NCBI RefSeq assembly: GCF_018998565.1 | Contig: NZ_JAHNZO010000014.1 | Location: 62,001 to 126,000 of the forward strand | DNA length: 64,000 nucleotides | Direction of reading: 5' to 3' | DNA from: Paenibacillus oleatilyticus | GTDB taxonomy: Bacteria; Bacillota; Bacilli; Paenibacillales; NBRC-103111 | Shown here: positions 41,618 to 51,587 of the stretch, in pieces | Layout: the number at the start of each line of letters is the position of its first letter | Position numbering within the stretch: position 1 is the stretch's first letter | Translations under genes and position numbers: made by a program | Notes under the pieces: model-generated | Seen by the model: the letters and a program-made list of their open reading frames with translations, nothing else | Told to the model about the DNA's origin: nothing | The model's database searches: none

Positions 41618-43609
41618 TTATACCTTAAACTTCAGCAGCTCTTCGTTGAGCTCCTGCGACATCGAGCTCAGCGATTTGGAGGAAGACGAGATTTCCTCCA
41701 TCGAAGCGAGCTGCTGCTGGGAAGCAGCCAAAATTTCCTGCGCGTTTTGGAGAGAAGCTTGCGAGATGGTGACCAGCTCGGTCATCGAAGCGCTGACTTC
41801 CTCCGTTCCGGCCGACATCTGCTCGGAAGCGGCGGAAATTTCCTGAATTTGCTCCGAAATGCTTTGTACGGACGCATAAATGTTTTGGAACAGCTCTCCG
41901 GCTTCGGTGATCAGCTTGGACCCTTGCCCCACGTCGGCAACCCCTTGATTCATCGAGGTCACGGCCGCACGGGTCGAGCCCTGCACCTCTTTCACGAGGC
42001 TGGCAATATCGTCGGCGGATTGCTTCGCCTGCTCCGCCAGCTTCTTGACTTCATTGGCGACGACGGCGAAGCCCCGGCCATGTTCCCCGGCGCGCGCCGC
42101 CTCAATCGAGGCATTAAGCGACAAGAGCTGCGTTTGATTCGAAATATCCGCGATGACTTCGACGATGTTGCCGATTTTTTGCGACAGCTCGTTGAGCGCC
42201 GCCAAATCGGATGCCGTCTGCCCGACCGAATCCTGAATCGACTTCATTTGGCGAATCGCCGAAGTGACGAGCTGGTTACCTCCCCGCGCTTCCTGCGCCG
42301 AGGCGAACGACAGCTCCGAGACGTTGGAAGACGATTCGGCGATTCTTTGCACGCCGACGGCCATTTCTTCCATCGCCTTCGATGTCTGTTCCGCAGCGGT
42401 GGCCTGCGCCTCCGAGCCGTTGACGACTTGCTGTATCGCCCCGGCGACGTGATTCGAGGTTTCGACCGATTGATCCGCAATCGCGTTCAGCTCCTCGGAG
42501 GAAGCCGCGACATGCTCGGCGGTCGCATGGGCTTGCTGGACCATGCCTCCGATCGAAGTCAGCATCGTATTCATGTTCTGAGACAGCTGCCCGATTTCGT
42601 CCTTCGACTTGACCGGGAGTCTCGTTGTGAAATCGCCTGTTCCAATCCGCTCAAGGAGCTTGGACAGAAGCACGATCGGCTTCGTATTGGCTCTGGAGAT
42701 GAGCAGCGCCAAGAGCGTGTTGATGACTACGAATACGGCGATTAAAATCCAGGAGAGCACCCTCGACTTGTTAATTCCTTCGTACACTTCCGCGGTCGGA
42801 GCGACCGTGACGATTTTCCATCCCGTAGAAGGCACGGTATCGTATGCGGCGATATTTTCGCCGTTCGAGGATACGAAGGTCACCATACCGCTCCCGTTGG
42901 CCAAGATGTCCGACCGGAACATCGCCGCTTGCTCTGCGGTGAACGCCTCTTCGACTTTTTTGCCGACGGCCGCCTTATCGGGGAATGTAACGACCGTGCC
43001 GTAGGAGGTCACCAGGAAGCCGAAGCCGGTATCCCCGAATTTGATGTTCGACGTCAGTCCGGACAAAATCTCGGAGTTGAGCACGGCGGAAATCGCCCCG
43101 GTAAATTCGCCCTTATCGTTCAATATGGGCACGTTCAAAATGATAACGTTCTTCCCGGATTTGCGGCTCACGATCATGTCGCTGATCGCAGGCTTCTTGG
43201 TTTCACGAGCCTGCTTGAAGTAATCGCGGTCGGTGATTTGACTGACGCCGCCGTCCGGGCTGTAGCTGCCTCCGTTGACGTCCACGTAGGAATAGTATTC
43301 GACCTCGCTGTCGATTTCCCCGAACGCCTTTAACACCGGTTTGATCGCTTCGACATTGCCCGATTTGAGGACCGGATTTTTTGTGATCATCTCTTGTACG
43401 AGTTCCGTTCGCTTGCGTACCCAATAATCCATATATCCTACATTGGATGAGGCCAGGCTTCTTTCTTTGTCGCGGGTCTCTTCTTTAATTTCCGCTGTCA
43501 AATAATTGGACAGAAAGATAGTGCTGCACAGCAAGGGAAATAAAGAAAGCACCAGTAATAATACGGTTAGTTTGATACGGATTGAAGCATTGACCCACTT
43601 TTTTAGCAT
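41618..43609 (-). CDS. Methyl-accepting chemotaxis protein
   Basis: The product (663 residues) has an N-terminal membrane helix, an extracellular dCache-type sensor (about residues 40-280, with [20 protein letters not shown]), a second helix, a HAMP domain and a signalling domain. The kinase-interacting hairpin contains [21 protein letters not shown] and [23 protein letters not shown] 43609 follows GGGAGGAAC. The chemoeffector is unknown; dCache sensors often bind amino acids or carboxylates. Confidence 0.92.
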   Translation of the reverse strand: MLKKWVNASIRIKLTVLLLVLSLFPLLCSTIFLSNYLTAEIKEETRDKERSLASSNVGYMDYWVRKRTELVQEMITKNPVLKSGNVEAIKPVLKAFGEIDSEVEYYSYVDVNGGSYSPDGGVSQITDRDYFKQARETKKPAISDMIVSRKSGKNVIILNVPILNDKGEFTGAISAVLNSEILSGLTSNIKFGDTGFGFLVTSYGTVVTFPDKAAVGKKVEEAFTAEQAAMFRSDILANGSGMVTFVSSNGENIAAYDTVPSTGWKIVTVAPTAEVYEGINKSRVLSWILIAVFVVINTLLALLISRANTKPIVLLSKLLERIGTGDFTTRLPVKSKDEIGQLSQNMNTMLTSIGGMVQQAHATAEHVAASSEELNAIADQSVETSNHVAGAIQQVVNGSEAQATAAEQTSKAMEEMAVGVQRIAESSSNVSELSFASAQEARGGNQLVTSAIRQMKSIQDSVGQTASDLAALNELSQKIGNIVEVIADISNQTQLLSLNASIEAARAGEHGRGFAVVANEVKKLAEQAKQSADDIASLVKEVQGSTRAAVTSMNQGVADVGQGSKLITEAGELFQNIYASVQSISEQIQEISAASEQMSAGTEEVSASMTELVTISQASLQNAQEILAASQQQLASMEEISSSSKSLSSMSQELNEELLKFKV

Positions 43610-43836
43610 GCAAGTTCCTCCCGGTTGTAAGTTCGAGCCCAATTTATGTCGTCTTGCGGCAGTGGCCGAAAGCATCTGGTTATTATATCGGTGCTGCCAG
43701 GAAACAAAATGATAGCCATGCGTGCAATAAATAAAAAATTAATCAAATTTTAGAATTGGAACGATTATTTTTTTCGTTGCGCCCCGACTGTTTCCAAGCT
43801 AAGCTCATAGTATGGAAAGTTCAGGAGGGGTCCCAG

Positions 43837-45306
43837 ATGCGATGGACGGCAATTCCGTGTGCGGGCAAAATCAGTATCGCCGCCGTGCTGGCGCTGAGCT
43901 TGTGGCATGGCGCAGCCGGCAAAGAAAGCGGGGCAGCGGCCGCCGCTCCCTCCGACATGCTGTACGAGGCGGAGGACGCCCGGACGGAGGGGACGGCTAT
44001 AGCGGCCGTACGACGCGGATTTTCGGGGACGGGCTATGTTACGGGCTTCGAGCGCGCCGGGGAAGCCGTGCGGTTCACGGTGAACGTGAGGGCGGACGGG
44101 TTTTACCCGCTCAAGATCGGATACGCGTCGCTTTTCGGCGATAAGACGAACTATGTGGAAGTGAACGGCAGCACGGCGGGGGAGAAGCTGTTTCCGCAGA
44201 CGGAAGCGTTTACGGAAATCGACTTCGGTCAGGTGCAGCTGGAGGAAGGCGAGAATGAGATTCGCATTTCCACCTACTGGGGCTACTTCGACGTCGATTA
44301 CATCCGGCTCGGGGCCATGCAGCCGCGGCCCGCGATCCCCAAGGTAACGCCAAAGCTTGCCACGCCGAACCCCTCGCGCGAGGCGCAGGCTTTGATGGAC
44401 TACATGACATCCCGCTACGGGAAAAACATATTGTCCGGCCAGCAGCGCACCTCCTCCGAGGAGATGGACTATATTTACCGCGTCACGGGGAAGCTGCCGG
44501 TTATGGCCGGGTTCACCGCGACGGATTTCGGCGACAATGCGCTGGAGTGGGCGAAGTACGGCGGGATCGTTTCCGTGGAATGGCATTGGCCGGCGCCGAT
44601 GGGGGGACATGAGTTTTTCGCTTCCAAGACGACCTTCGATGCGGCAAGAGCCGTGACGCCCGGTATGGAAGAGAACCGCTTGCTGCTCCGGGACCTCGAC
44701 GAGATGGCGGAGAAGCTTCTCCGCTTCAAGCAGGAGGGTATCCCGGTCGTCTGGCGTCCGCTGCACGAGGCGGAGGGAGGCTGGTTCTGGTGGGGAGCCA
44801 AGGGGCCGGAAACCGCGAAGCGGCTGTACAATCTGATGTTTGACCGGTTTACCGGCTACCATGGGCTGGATAACCTGATTTGGGTATGGACGACGTCCGA
44901 TACGATCCATTCGATGGATTGGTACCCCGGCGACGACATGGTCGATATTATCGGGGTGGACCGGTATATCAAGGACGGCGATTACAGCCCGCTGCTGAGC
45001 GTGTACGATACGCTCGTGAATATGACTGGCGGCAAAAAGCTGGTCGCCTACCTGGAGAACGGCCCGATCCCGGACCCCCGCCAGCTCAAAAAAAATAAGG
45101 TCGGCTGGATGTATTTCAACACCTGGAACGGCAAATTTCTTATGGACGGGAAGGTCAATGCGGAGCAGCATCTGCGGACCGTCTACAATCATCCGTATGT
45201 GATCACGCTGGACAAATTCCCTTCGCAAACGATATACGGCAAGCCGCCGCAGCCTTATCCGTACCCGGCGCGCAAGGAAGCGCCGCAGCCGGATACCGCG
45301 CATTGA
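43837..45306 (+). CDS. Secreted GH26 beta-mannanase with CBM35-like domain
   Basis: The product (489 residues) has a signal peptide, then a CBM35/CBM6-type beta-sandwich (about residues 45-165: MLYEAEDARTEGTAI, GDKTNYVEVNGS), then a GH26 TIM barrel. The catalytic acid is Glu311 in WRPLHEAEGGWFWW and the nucleophile is Glu407 in AYLENGPIPDP. It should cut internal beta-1,4-mannosyl bonds outside the cell. ATG 43837 follows GGAGGGG. It is not in an operon with transport genes. Confidence 0.87.
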   Translation: MRWTAIPCAGKISIAAVLALSLWHGAAGKESGAAAAAPSDMLYEAEDARTEGTAIAAVRRGFSGTGYVTGFERAGEAVRFTVNVRADGFYPLKIGYASLFGDKTNYVEVNGSTAGEKLFPQTEAFTEIDFGQVQLEEGENEIRISTYWGYFDVDYIRLGAMQPRPAIPKVTPKLATPNPSREAQALMDYMTSRYGKNILSGQQRTSSEEMDYIYRVTGKLPVMAGFTATDFGDNALEWAKYGGIVSVEWHWPAPMGGHEFFASKTTFDAARAVTPGMEENRLLLRDLDEMAEKLLRFKQEGIPVVWRPLHEAEGGWFWWGAKGPETAKRLYNLMFDRFTGYHGLDNLIWVWTTSDTIHSMDWYPGDDMVDIIGVDRYIKDGDYSPLLSVYDTLVNMTGGKKLVAYLENGPIPDPRQLKKNKVGWMYFNTWNGKFLMDGKVNAEQHLRTVYNHPYVITLDKFPSQTIYGKPPQPYPYPARKEAPQPDTAH

Positions 45307-45352
45307 GCGGGCGCCGGGCAGGAAATCTAATTTCGAATAAGGGGTGGGACTC

Positions 45353-45820
45353 ATGCAAAGCATTCCAAAGCTGTTCGAGCATTTGAATTGGGCCAATCTT
45401 CGGATCTTGGAACGATTGAGAAGCGGGGAGGCCGGCAGCCATCCGAAGGCGGTTGGGCTTTTTGCCCACATTTTGCAGGCGGAGCGGATTTGGTTGACCC
45501 GGCTGCAGGGCAAGGACAGCTCGGCGCTGACGGTCTGGCCCGAAGCCGACCTGGACTTCTGCGGCCGGACGGCCGAGCGGAATCATGAAGATTACACCGC
45601 TTATTTGGCGGGTGTGACCGCTGCCGAGTGGGACCGCGCTTTTCGTTACACCAATCAGTCCGGCAAAGTGTTCGAAAGTTCGGTCGGGGATATTTTGACT
45701 CACGTGGCTCTGCACGGACAGTACCACCGCGGCCAAATCAACGCCTTGCTCAGAGCGGACGGCGCGGAGCCTGTGAATGTGGACTTCATCACTTTTGTTA
45801 GAGAAAGAAATGGCATATAA
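45353..45820 (+). CDS. DinB-family protein
   Basis: The 155-residue protein is a DinB/YfiT-type four-helix bundle with metal-ligand histidines in LFAHILQAERIWLTR and LTHVALHGQYHRGQIN. These proteins are thiol- or metal-dependent transferases of unknown substrates. ATG 45353 follows GGGGTGGG. It is followed by a terminator. Confidence 0.87.
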   Translation: MQSIPKLFEHLNWANLRILERLRSGEAGSHPKAVGLFAHILQAERIWLTRLQGKDSSALTVWPEADLDFCGRTAERNHEDYTAYLAGVTAAEWDRAFRYTNQSGKVFESSVGDILTHVALHGQYHRGQINALLRADGAEPVNVDFITFVRERNGI

Positions 45821-45825
45821 GCGAA

Positions 45826-45868
45826 GAGGCCGTCCCGGCAAGCGGATCTTGCCACGGGGCGGCCTTTC
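45826..45868 (+). terminator. Terminator of the DinB gene
   Basis: AGGCCGTCCCGGCAAG and CTTGCCACGGGGCGGCCT pair with small interruptions and are followed by TTTC. Confidence 0.75.
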
Positions 45869-45996
45869 GTCCGTTCCCGGACGAAAAACCGGGCGGTCCG
45901 CAGTGGTACCCTCCGACTCGGCGCTCAGTGGCTCTAACCGCAGCGGGCAGGGCATGGTATAGTATCCGCACGTGACCCAGAAGGAGGAACTCGTCC

Positions 45997-46989
45997 ATGT
46001 CCATGCCCAAGCCTTGGGCGGCTTATGCCGCCATGACCTTATCGATGATGACCGTGGGAAGCTCGGTCGTCGCCGGGAAGCTGCTCGTTCAATCCGTCCC
46101 CGTATTCGTCGCTTCCGCTCTTCGTTTCGGGATCGCCGCCGCTCTGTTGATCGCTTTATGGTTTATTTTGGACGGAAAGAAACCCGTATGGGTCAAAAGC
46201 GAAGTATACCGGATGCTGCTTATGTCGTTCTGCGGATCGTTTCTGTTCTCGGTCTGCCTGCTGTACGGCCTGCAATATACCGGCGCTGCGGAAAGCGGCG
46301 TCATTACCAGCACGACTCCGGTATTCGTCGCCTTGCTCTCCGCGCTCCTGCTTAAGGAACGATTGACGCCGCCGGTCATGCTTGGCGTTGCCGCCGCTGT
46401 CCTCGGGGTGGCGTTTCTGCACATCGGAGAACCTGCCCAGACGGGGACGGGGATTGCCTGGACCGGCAATCTGCTGATCCTCCTCGCCGTGGCGAGCGAG
46501 GCGTTATTTGCGGTCATCGGCAAGGGGCTCACCGGCAAATACAGTCCGGTGCTTCTGTCGGCGATCTCGTGCACGCTCGGGTTTCTGTGGTTTCTGCCGC
46601 TTGCGGTTTACGATGTCGTACGGATGGAAGGGCTGCATCTGACCGCCGGCGAGTGGTCGTACATTGGGTATTATGCGGTCGTCGTGACCGTGCTGGGGTA
46701 CATCTTGTGGTATGCCGGAGTGAAGAAGGTACCAGGGTCGGTCTCCGGGCTGTTCACGGCGGTCATTCCCGTCACTTCGATCGTACTCTCGTTCTTCATT
46801 CTGCAAGAGCAGGTGACTTGGCGTCATGGCATCGGCGTGCTGCTCGTCGTCGCGGGCATCTTCGGCTATGCGCTTCTTGCGCCCGGTACCCGCAAAGGAT
46901 GGCAATCGTCCCGTTCCTCGTATGCGGGCAAGAGAAAGTTTAACGCGCGGCTATGCCGTCCAAATCAATCCAATTATAATGGAGAATAG
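45997..46989 (+). CDS. EamA-family (DMT) transporter
   Basis: The product (330 residues) has ten membrane segments in two EamA repeats. Typical blocks are [21 protein letters not shown] and GTLV-like [18 protein letters not shown]. It probably exports amino acids or metabolites. The start is ATG 45997 behind AGAAGGAGG. The last 35 residues are a hydrophilic basic tail ([20 protein letters not shown]) that is atypical for the family. Confidence 0.85.
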   Translation: MSMPKPWAAYAAMTLSMMTVGSSVVAGKLLVQSVPVFVASALRFGIAAALLIALWFILDGKKPVWVKSEVYRMLLMSFCGSFLFSVCLLYGLQYTGAAESGVITSTTPVFVALLSALLLKERLTPPVMLGVAAAVLGVAFLHIGEPAQTGTGIAWTGNLLILLAVASEALFAVIGKGLTGKYSPVLLSAISCTLGFLWFLPLAVYDVVRMEGLHLTAGEWSYIGYYAVVVTVLGYILWYAGVKKVPGSVSGLFTAVIPVTSIVLSFFILQEQVTWRHGIGVLLVVAGIFGYALLAPGTRKGWQSSRSSYAGKRKFNARLCRPNQSNYNGE

Positions 46990-47087
46990 AAGCCGGGGTA
47001 TGCGTCCGCAGAAAATTCGTCGTAGACCGATCCGGCTTAAAAGCATATTATTCTCATATGAATAATGGTAAAAGGAGTGTGCATCAG

Positions 47088-48260
47088 GTGAGCCCAAATC
47101 AACCGTCGGATATGTTCATCCGCAGCGAGCGTGAGGCTGAGCTTGCCGCGCTGGCGGACCGATTGGCGGCACGCTTCGCGCAGCGGGCGCCGCAGCATGA
47201 CCGGGAAGGGAGCTTCCCGTTTGACAACTTTGCCGATCTTCGGCAAAGCGGTTATCTCCGGCTAACCGTGCCGCAGGAGTACGGGGGCGACGGAATTTCG
47301 CTCTACGAGCTCGTGCTGGCCCAAGAACATTTGGCACGCGGAGACGGCTCGACGGCGCTGGCGGTCGGCTGGCATGTCGGGCAGATGCTTCATTTCCGCT
47401 GCACCCGGTATTGGCCTGAAGCGTTGTTCGCCCGGTTTTGCGGCGAGGTGGTGCGCGAGGGAGCGATGATCAACCACTTCGGGACGGAGCCGGCGACCGG
47501 CAGTCCGAGCCGGGGCGGCAAGCCGCAGACGACGGCGATCCGGACCGAGGGCGGCTGGCTGCTGAGCGGACGCAAAACCTACAGCACCTTGAGCCCGGCG
47601 CTGCATCATTTTACGGTATCGGCCGGAATCGAAGGGGAAGACGCGACCGGCTTCTTTTTCGTCCGGCGGGGTTCTGGCATCCGGGTGGAAGAGACGTGGG
47701 ATACGATCGGCATGCGGGCGACGGGCAGTCACGACCTCGTGCTGGAGCATGCTTTCGTGCCGGAGGACGAGATGCTCGGCCGATCGGACTCGGGCAGGCC
47801 GCGCGTCGACGACGGCGACGGCTGGCTGCTGCACATTCCCGCCTGCTATATCGGCATCGCTCATGCGGCAAGGGATTTTGCCATCGGCTTCGCCCGGGAT
47901 TACCGGCCGAACAGCTTGCCCGGACCGATCGCGGAGCTCCCCCACATTCGCCAGCAGATCGGCCAGATGGAAGCGGACCTGATCACGGCCCGCACGCTGC
48001 TGTATGCGATGGCGGACCGGTGGGACCGCGATGAGGCCGGACGGCCTGCGCTGAAGCCGGAGCTCGGGCTGGTCAAGTACGTCGCGACGAACCATGCGAT
48101 CCGGATCGTCGACACCGCGATGCGCATCGTTGGCGGCGCGAGCTTGTCCCGCAAGCTGCCGCTGGAGCGGATGTACCGCGACGTCCGCGCCGGGCTGCAT
48201 AATCCGCCGATGGACGATGTCGCGCTGCAGCGGCTGGCGGCACGTGCGTTAGCGGAGTAA
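47088..48260 (+). CDS. Acyl-CoA dehydrogenase-family flavoenzyme
   Basis: The product (390 residues) has the three acyl-CoA dehydrogenase domains: N-terminal helices ([18 protein letters not shown]), central beta domain with [18 protein letters not shown], and C-terminal helices with [20 protein letters not shown] and [15 protein letters not shown]. The C-terminal end resembles the SfnB/DszC branch that works on sulfur-containing or other small substrates. GTG 47088 was chosen because AAAAGGAG lies ten bases upstream; the ATG at 47058 has no site. It is not clearly in an operon. Confidence 0.83.
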   Translation: MSPNQPSDMFIRSEREAELAALADRLAARFAQRAPQHDREGSFPFDNFADLRQSGYLRLTVPQEYGGDGISLYELVLAQEHLARGDGSTALAVGWHVGQMLHFRCTRYWPEALFARFCGEVVREGAMINHFGTEPATGSPSRGGKPQTTAIRTEGGWLLSGRKTYSTLSPALHHFTVSAGIEGEDATGFFFVRRGSGIRVEETWDTIGMRATGSHDLVLEHAFVPEDEMLGRSDSGRPRVDDGDGWLLHIPACYIGIAHAARDFAIGFARDYRPNSLPGPIAELPHIRQQIGQMEADLITARTLLYAMADRWDRDEAGRPALKPELGLVKYVATNHAIRIVDTAMRIVGGASLSRKLPLERMYRDVRAGLHNPPMDDVALQRLAARALAE

Positions 48261-48368
48261 GCGCAGGCGGCGGGTTCCTGCGAAATTCGGGTAAATTTTT
48301 GTAAGCCACCAGCCGATATTGGTAAGAGAAACACACGTAACCAAGAACGAATAATGGGGGCATAAGAA

Positions 48369-48815
48369 GTGAGTTTGTACGAAGCCAGTTTGTCGCAGGA
48401 AACGATACGCCGTACCAAGTCCTACGATATCGGTAATTTGTTCTATGTCGCGTTTTTCGGAGGCGTCATTGCGCTTACCGTGCTGGCGAACCGGACCGGC
48501 CGCTGGCTGCATGTGAATCCGAACGTCTTACGGGGCTTCATCCTGGTGGCAGCCCTGCTGTATCTTGGGAAAATGGGGTTTTACTACGCTTATTTTCACC
48601 ACATGATCGAGCTGGAGCGCGTTTATGTAAAATATATCGCCCGGGCCGCGGAGCTGCTGCTGTTCGGCGGGTACTATCTTGCGCTTCGCCAGCCGTACCG
48701 GCAGCATATGCTAACCGTCGGAGAGAGCGAGCCGCTCAAGAAAAGCGGCATCGTCTGGTGCCTGATTTCCGCCGGGATCGAAATCGTTTCGATCGTACTG
48801 TTGATCGCACTTTAA
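48369..48815 (+). CDS. Membrane protein, first gene of the TPR/AAA operon
   Basis: The 148-residue product has four hydrophobic helices (LFYVAFFGGVIALTVLANR, GFILVAALLYLGKMGFYYAY, LLLFGGYYLAL, IVWCLISAGIEIVSIVLLIA). The start is GTG 48369 behind GGGGG. The TPR gene begins 19 bases after its stop. I do not recognise the family. It is probably the membrane anchor of the AAA system. Confidence 0.65.
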   Translation: MSLYEASLSQETIRRTKSYDIGNLFYVAFFGGVIALTVLANRTGRWLHVNPNVLRGFILVAALLYLGKMGFYYAYFHHMIELERVYVKYIARAAELLLFGGYYLALRQPYRQHMLTVGESEPLKKSGIVWCLISAGIEIVSIVLLIAL

Positions 48816-48834
48816 GGCTGGGGGGCTGCGGTTC

Positions 48835-49710
48835 GTGGACGAAAGAGCAAGCAGGGCGTTGGATTCGAAAATCGACCATTATTTGGGCATGCGGCGCTAC
48901 GCCAAAGTGATCGAGCTGGTGAAGGAAGGACTGGCTGATCATCCCGGCCAGGCGCGGTATTATTTTTATCTCGGCGTCTGCTTTTATTCTCTGGAGCGCT
49001 ATCGCGAAGCGGAGGAGAATCTGCAGGAAGCGCTGGTGCTCGGCTACGATAAAGAAGCGGTATTCGAATGGCTCGGAGACGTCTACACCAAGACGAAGCG
49101 CTGGGTGGAGGCGGAGCGGGCGTATTTGGATGCGCTGAGCGATAACCCCGAGAGCGCACGGGTTCATGCGTCTTATGCGATGCTCTTGAGGGAGACGGGG
49201 CATCACGACAAGGCGAACCAATTGATGCGGAAGGCGCTTGAGCTGGACCCGGAGGACGATTACGTAGTGCGTTCCCACTACATGTTCGCGCTGACGAAAG
49301 ACAGCCGTTTGCAGCAAATCCAATCGCTCGAGCGGTTGATGCAGGTGTCGGGCGATCAGATCGCCATCGAGGTGCATCTCGGGCTGGATGCCCTGTACCG
49401 CGACCGCCTGACGGACGCCCGCGACCATTTCCGGCAAGCGTTCCTGCTCGACCCGACGAATAAGGAGCTTGCGGAGCTGCTGGAGGAGCTGGATTGGGGG
49501 CGGCATCCGGTGCTTGTCCCGCTGCGGCTGGTCGAAAAAATCGGCGGTCCCATGGTCGTCTACGTGGTCGGCCTCGGCGCGATGCTGGGGACCCGGGCGC
49601 TCGGATGGGAGCAGGCGACGATCGTGCTGCTCATTCTGTATTTTACTTACTTGATCTATTCGTGGACGGCCAAGCCGCTGGCGAAACTATTAACGAGAAT
49701 CCGAGGGTAG
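48835..49710 (+). CDS. TPR-repeat protein with C-terminal membrane segments
   Basis: The product (291 residues) has five to six tetratricopeptide repeats (AKVIELVKEGLADHPGQARY, REAEENLQEALVLGYDKEAV, VEAERAYLDALSDNPESARV, DKANQLMRKALELDPEDDYV, TDARDHFRQAFLLDPTNKEL), followed by two hydrophobic helices near the C-terminus. The start is GTG 48835. The AAA gene begins 3 bases after the stop. It likely tethers the AAA ATPase to the membrane or presents a substrate. Confidence 0.75.
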   Translation: MDERASRALDSKIDHYLGMRRYAKVIELVKEGLADHPGQARYYFYLGVCFYSLERYREAEENLQEALVLGYDKEAVFEWLGDVYTKTKRWVEAERAYLDALSDNPESARVHASYAMLLRETGHHDKANQLMRKALELDPEDDYVVRSHYMFALTKDSRLQQIQSLERLMQVSGDQIAIEVHLGLDALYRDRLTDARDHFRQAFLLDPTNKELAELLEELDWGRHPVLVPLRLVEKIGGPMVVYVVGLGAMLGTRALGWEQATIVLLILYFTYLIYSWTAKPLAKLLTRIRG

Positions 49711-49713
49711 CGT

Positions 49714-51141
49714 ATGGACAAGATCAATTGGCTGGAGCAAATGACACAGAAGCAGCCGGAGGATGCGCAGACCTGGTTCTGGCTCGGCAAGGAGTACGAG
49801 GCCGCGGAACGCTGGCTCGATGCGATTCAGGCGTTCTCCAAGGGCTTGACGTATGCCCAGGACGATGCCCTGCGCGGCGAAATCGTCGCCGCGTTGTCCC
49901 AGGTGACGGCGCGGCTGCAGCAGAGCGCGGCGGCAAGCGCTCCGGCGGATGCTGCGGCAAGCGTCCCGTCACCGGCGGAGTCCCGGACCGAAAGCCGGCC
50001 GGACACTTCCGGCGGCGGCAACGTGACGGAGCTCTTTCCCGACCGGGGGCTGGAAGCCGCGGAGTGCGGGGACCTGCCCGAGGAGCGTGCGGACTGGCAG
50101 GACGAGCTATTCGGGGAGTCGAAGCCGGAGGAAGACGGGCCGGATGAAGACGAGGCGGACGAGGCGAATTTCCCCAGCGTTCCGGGCAGGCAGTCGACGG
50201 CGTTCCGTCCGAAGGTCCACCCGGGCCTGCAGGTGGTGGCCGGCGGCAAGGAACCGGCTCCCGAGCGGAAAGCCGACGTTCCGGTCATTACGTTCGAGCA
50301 CGTGGCGGGCCTCAAGGACTTGAAGAAAACGATCCAGATGAAGATCATCAGCCCGTTTTTCAATCAGGGCTTGTTCGCCAAGTTTCGGAAGAAGACGGGG
50401 GGCGGCGTGCTGCTGTACGGACCGCCCGGCTGCGGGAAGACCTATATGGCCCGGGCGACCGCGGGAGAATGCCGGGCGAAGTTTATTACGGTGCACATTA
50501 CGGATATTTTGGACCCGTATATCGGGATAAGCGAACGCAATCTGAAGGAAATGTTCGATAAAGCGCGGGCGCAGCGGCCCAGCGTCATGTTTTTCGACGA
50601 AGTCGACGCCATCGGCTTCAACCGTTCCAAGTCGTCCTCGCTCACGAGAGGCCTGGTCGATACGTTTCTGCACGAGATGGACGGTATCGACAGCGATACG
50701 CACCACCTGCTGATCATCGGCGCAACCAATATGCCGTGGGACGTGGACAATGCGCTGAAGCGGCCCGGCCGGTTCGACCGTCTGGTCTTCGTCGAGCCTC
50801 CCGATGTGGAGGCGCGGGAGCACATTTTCGCGCTGCAGATGCATGAGCGGTACGCCGAGAAGCTGGACACGGCCAAGCTGGCGAAAGCGACGGAATTTTT
50901 CTCCGGCGCGGACATCGCGAACGTATGCGAGCGTGCGGTGGAGCGGGTGCTGATGGAGATTCTCGAAACCGGCGTCGAGCGTCCGGTCCGGATGCGGGAT
51001 ATGGAGGAAGCGCTGGCGGAGGTGCAGCCCTCGACGCTGGACTGGCTGCGGACGGCCAAAAACTACGTCAAATACGCCAATCAGGGCGGGATGTACAACG
51101 ATATCGAGCGGTACTTGCGCAAGCACGGGAAGCATATTTGA
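49714..51141 (+). CDS. AAA ATPase with N-terminal TPR-like region
   Basis: The product (475 residues) has a TPR-like start (AQTWFWLGKEYEAAERWLDA), an acidic, disordered linker (residues about 80-180, rich in Glu, Asp, Pro), and one AAA module: Walker A GPPGCGKTYMARA, Walker B MFFDEVDAIG and arginine finger region RPGRFDRLVF. It belongs with the FtsH/p97-type AAA group but lacks a protease domain. An unfoldase role is inferred. A terminator follows at 51221. Confidence 0.82.
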   Translation: MDKINWLEQMTQKQPEDAQTWFWLGKEYEAAERWLDAIQAFSKGLTYAQDDALRGEIVAALSQVTARLQQSAAASAPADAAASVPSPAESRTESRPDTSGGGNVTELFPDRGLEAAECGDLPEERADWQDELFGESKPEEDGPDEDEADEANFPSVPGRQSTAFRPKVHPGLQVVAGGKEPAPERKADVPVITFEHVAGLKDLKKTIQMKIISPFFNQGLFAKFRKKTGGGVLLYGPPGCGKTYMARATAGECRAKFITVHITDILDPYIGISERNLKEMFDKARAQRPSVMFFDEVDAIGFNRSKSSSLTRGLVDTFLHEMDGIDSDTHHLLIIGATNMPWDVDNALKRPGRFDRLVFVEPPDVEAREHIFALQMHERYAEKLDTAKLAKATEFFSGADIANVCERAVERVLMEILETGVERPVRMRDMEEALAEVQPSTLDWLRTAKNYVKYANQGGMYNDIERYLRKHGKHI

Positions 51142-51220
51142 CCGGCTTGGTACGAGCCCCGAAACAGTTGAAAGTGGAAGTCCGGAATGCTATCATTTAA
51201 GTACTATCATCATGTATGGA

Positions 51221-51260
51221 AGAGGAGCCCGATTGTGCGTCGTTCGGGCTTCTCTTTTTT
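51221..51260 (+). terminator. Terminator of the TPR/AAA operon
   Basis: AGAGGAGCCCGA (51221-51232) pairs with TTCGGGCTTCTCT (51243-51255) and a T-run follows. Confidence 0.85.
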
Positions 51261-51276
51261 GTAAAACGGGCCGGGG

Positions 51277-51561
51277 ATGAGGCGGCGCATGGACTTCGGA
51301 GTGCTTGTGGCGGATGACGAACAAGCGATTGTCAGCGCAATTGCGCGCGCTTTGAAGCGGGAAGGCTTCAAGGTGGAGACGGCCTATGACGGCGAGGAGG
51401 CGCTCCGCAAGACGGAGACGTTCCTCCCGCATGCTGCGGCAGGTTGCCCGGGCTGCCCGATCGTCTAGGGACCGTCCGGCCGCCTGCTGCAGGTCGTCGG
51501 GCGGGTCGCCGGAAAGTCCGGCGAAGACGCCTTTACCACGGTGTATGATTTGAAATCGTAG
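51277..51561 (+). pseudogene. Decayed response-regulator receiver gene with internal stop
   Basis: The first 45 codons are the start of a CheY-like receiver domain (VLVADDEQAIVSAIARALKR, VETAYDGEEALRK, with the Asp-Asp pair of the acid pocket). The sequence then loses the phosphorylation-site Asp region and hits a TAG at 51466. The same frame continues to a second TAG at 51559 with GRLLQVVGRVAGKSGEDAFT. The receiver is therefore truncated and joined to unrelated residues. I take it as a decayed gene. Confidence 0.65.
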
Positions 51562-51587
51562 AGAAAACAACATGAGGTGGAGTGCAG

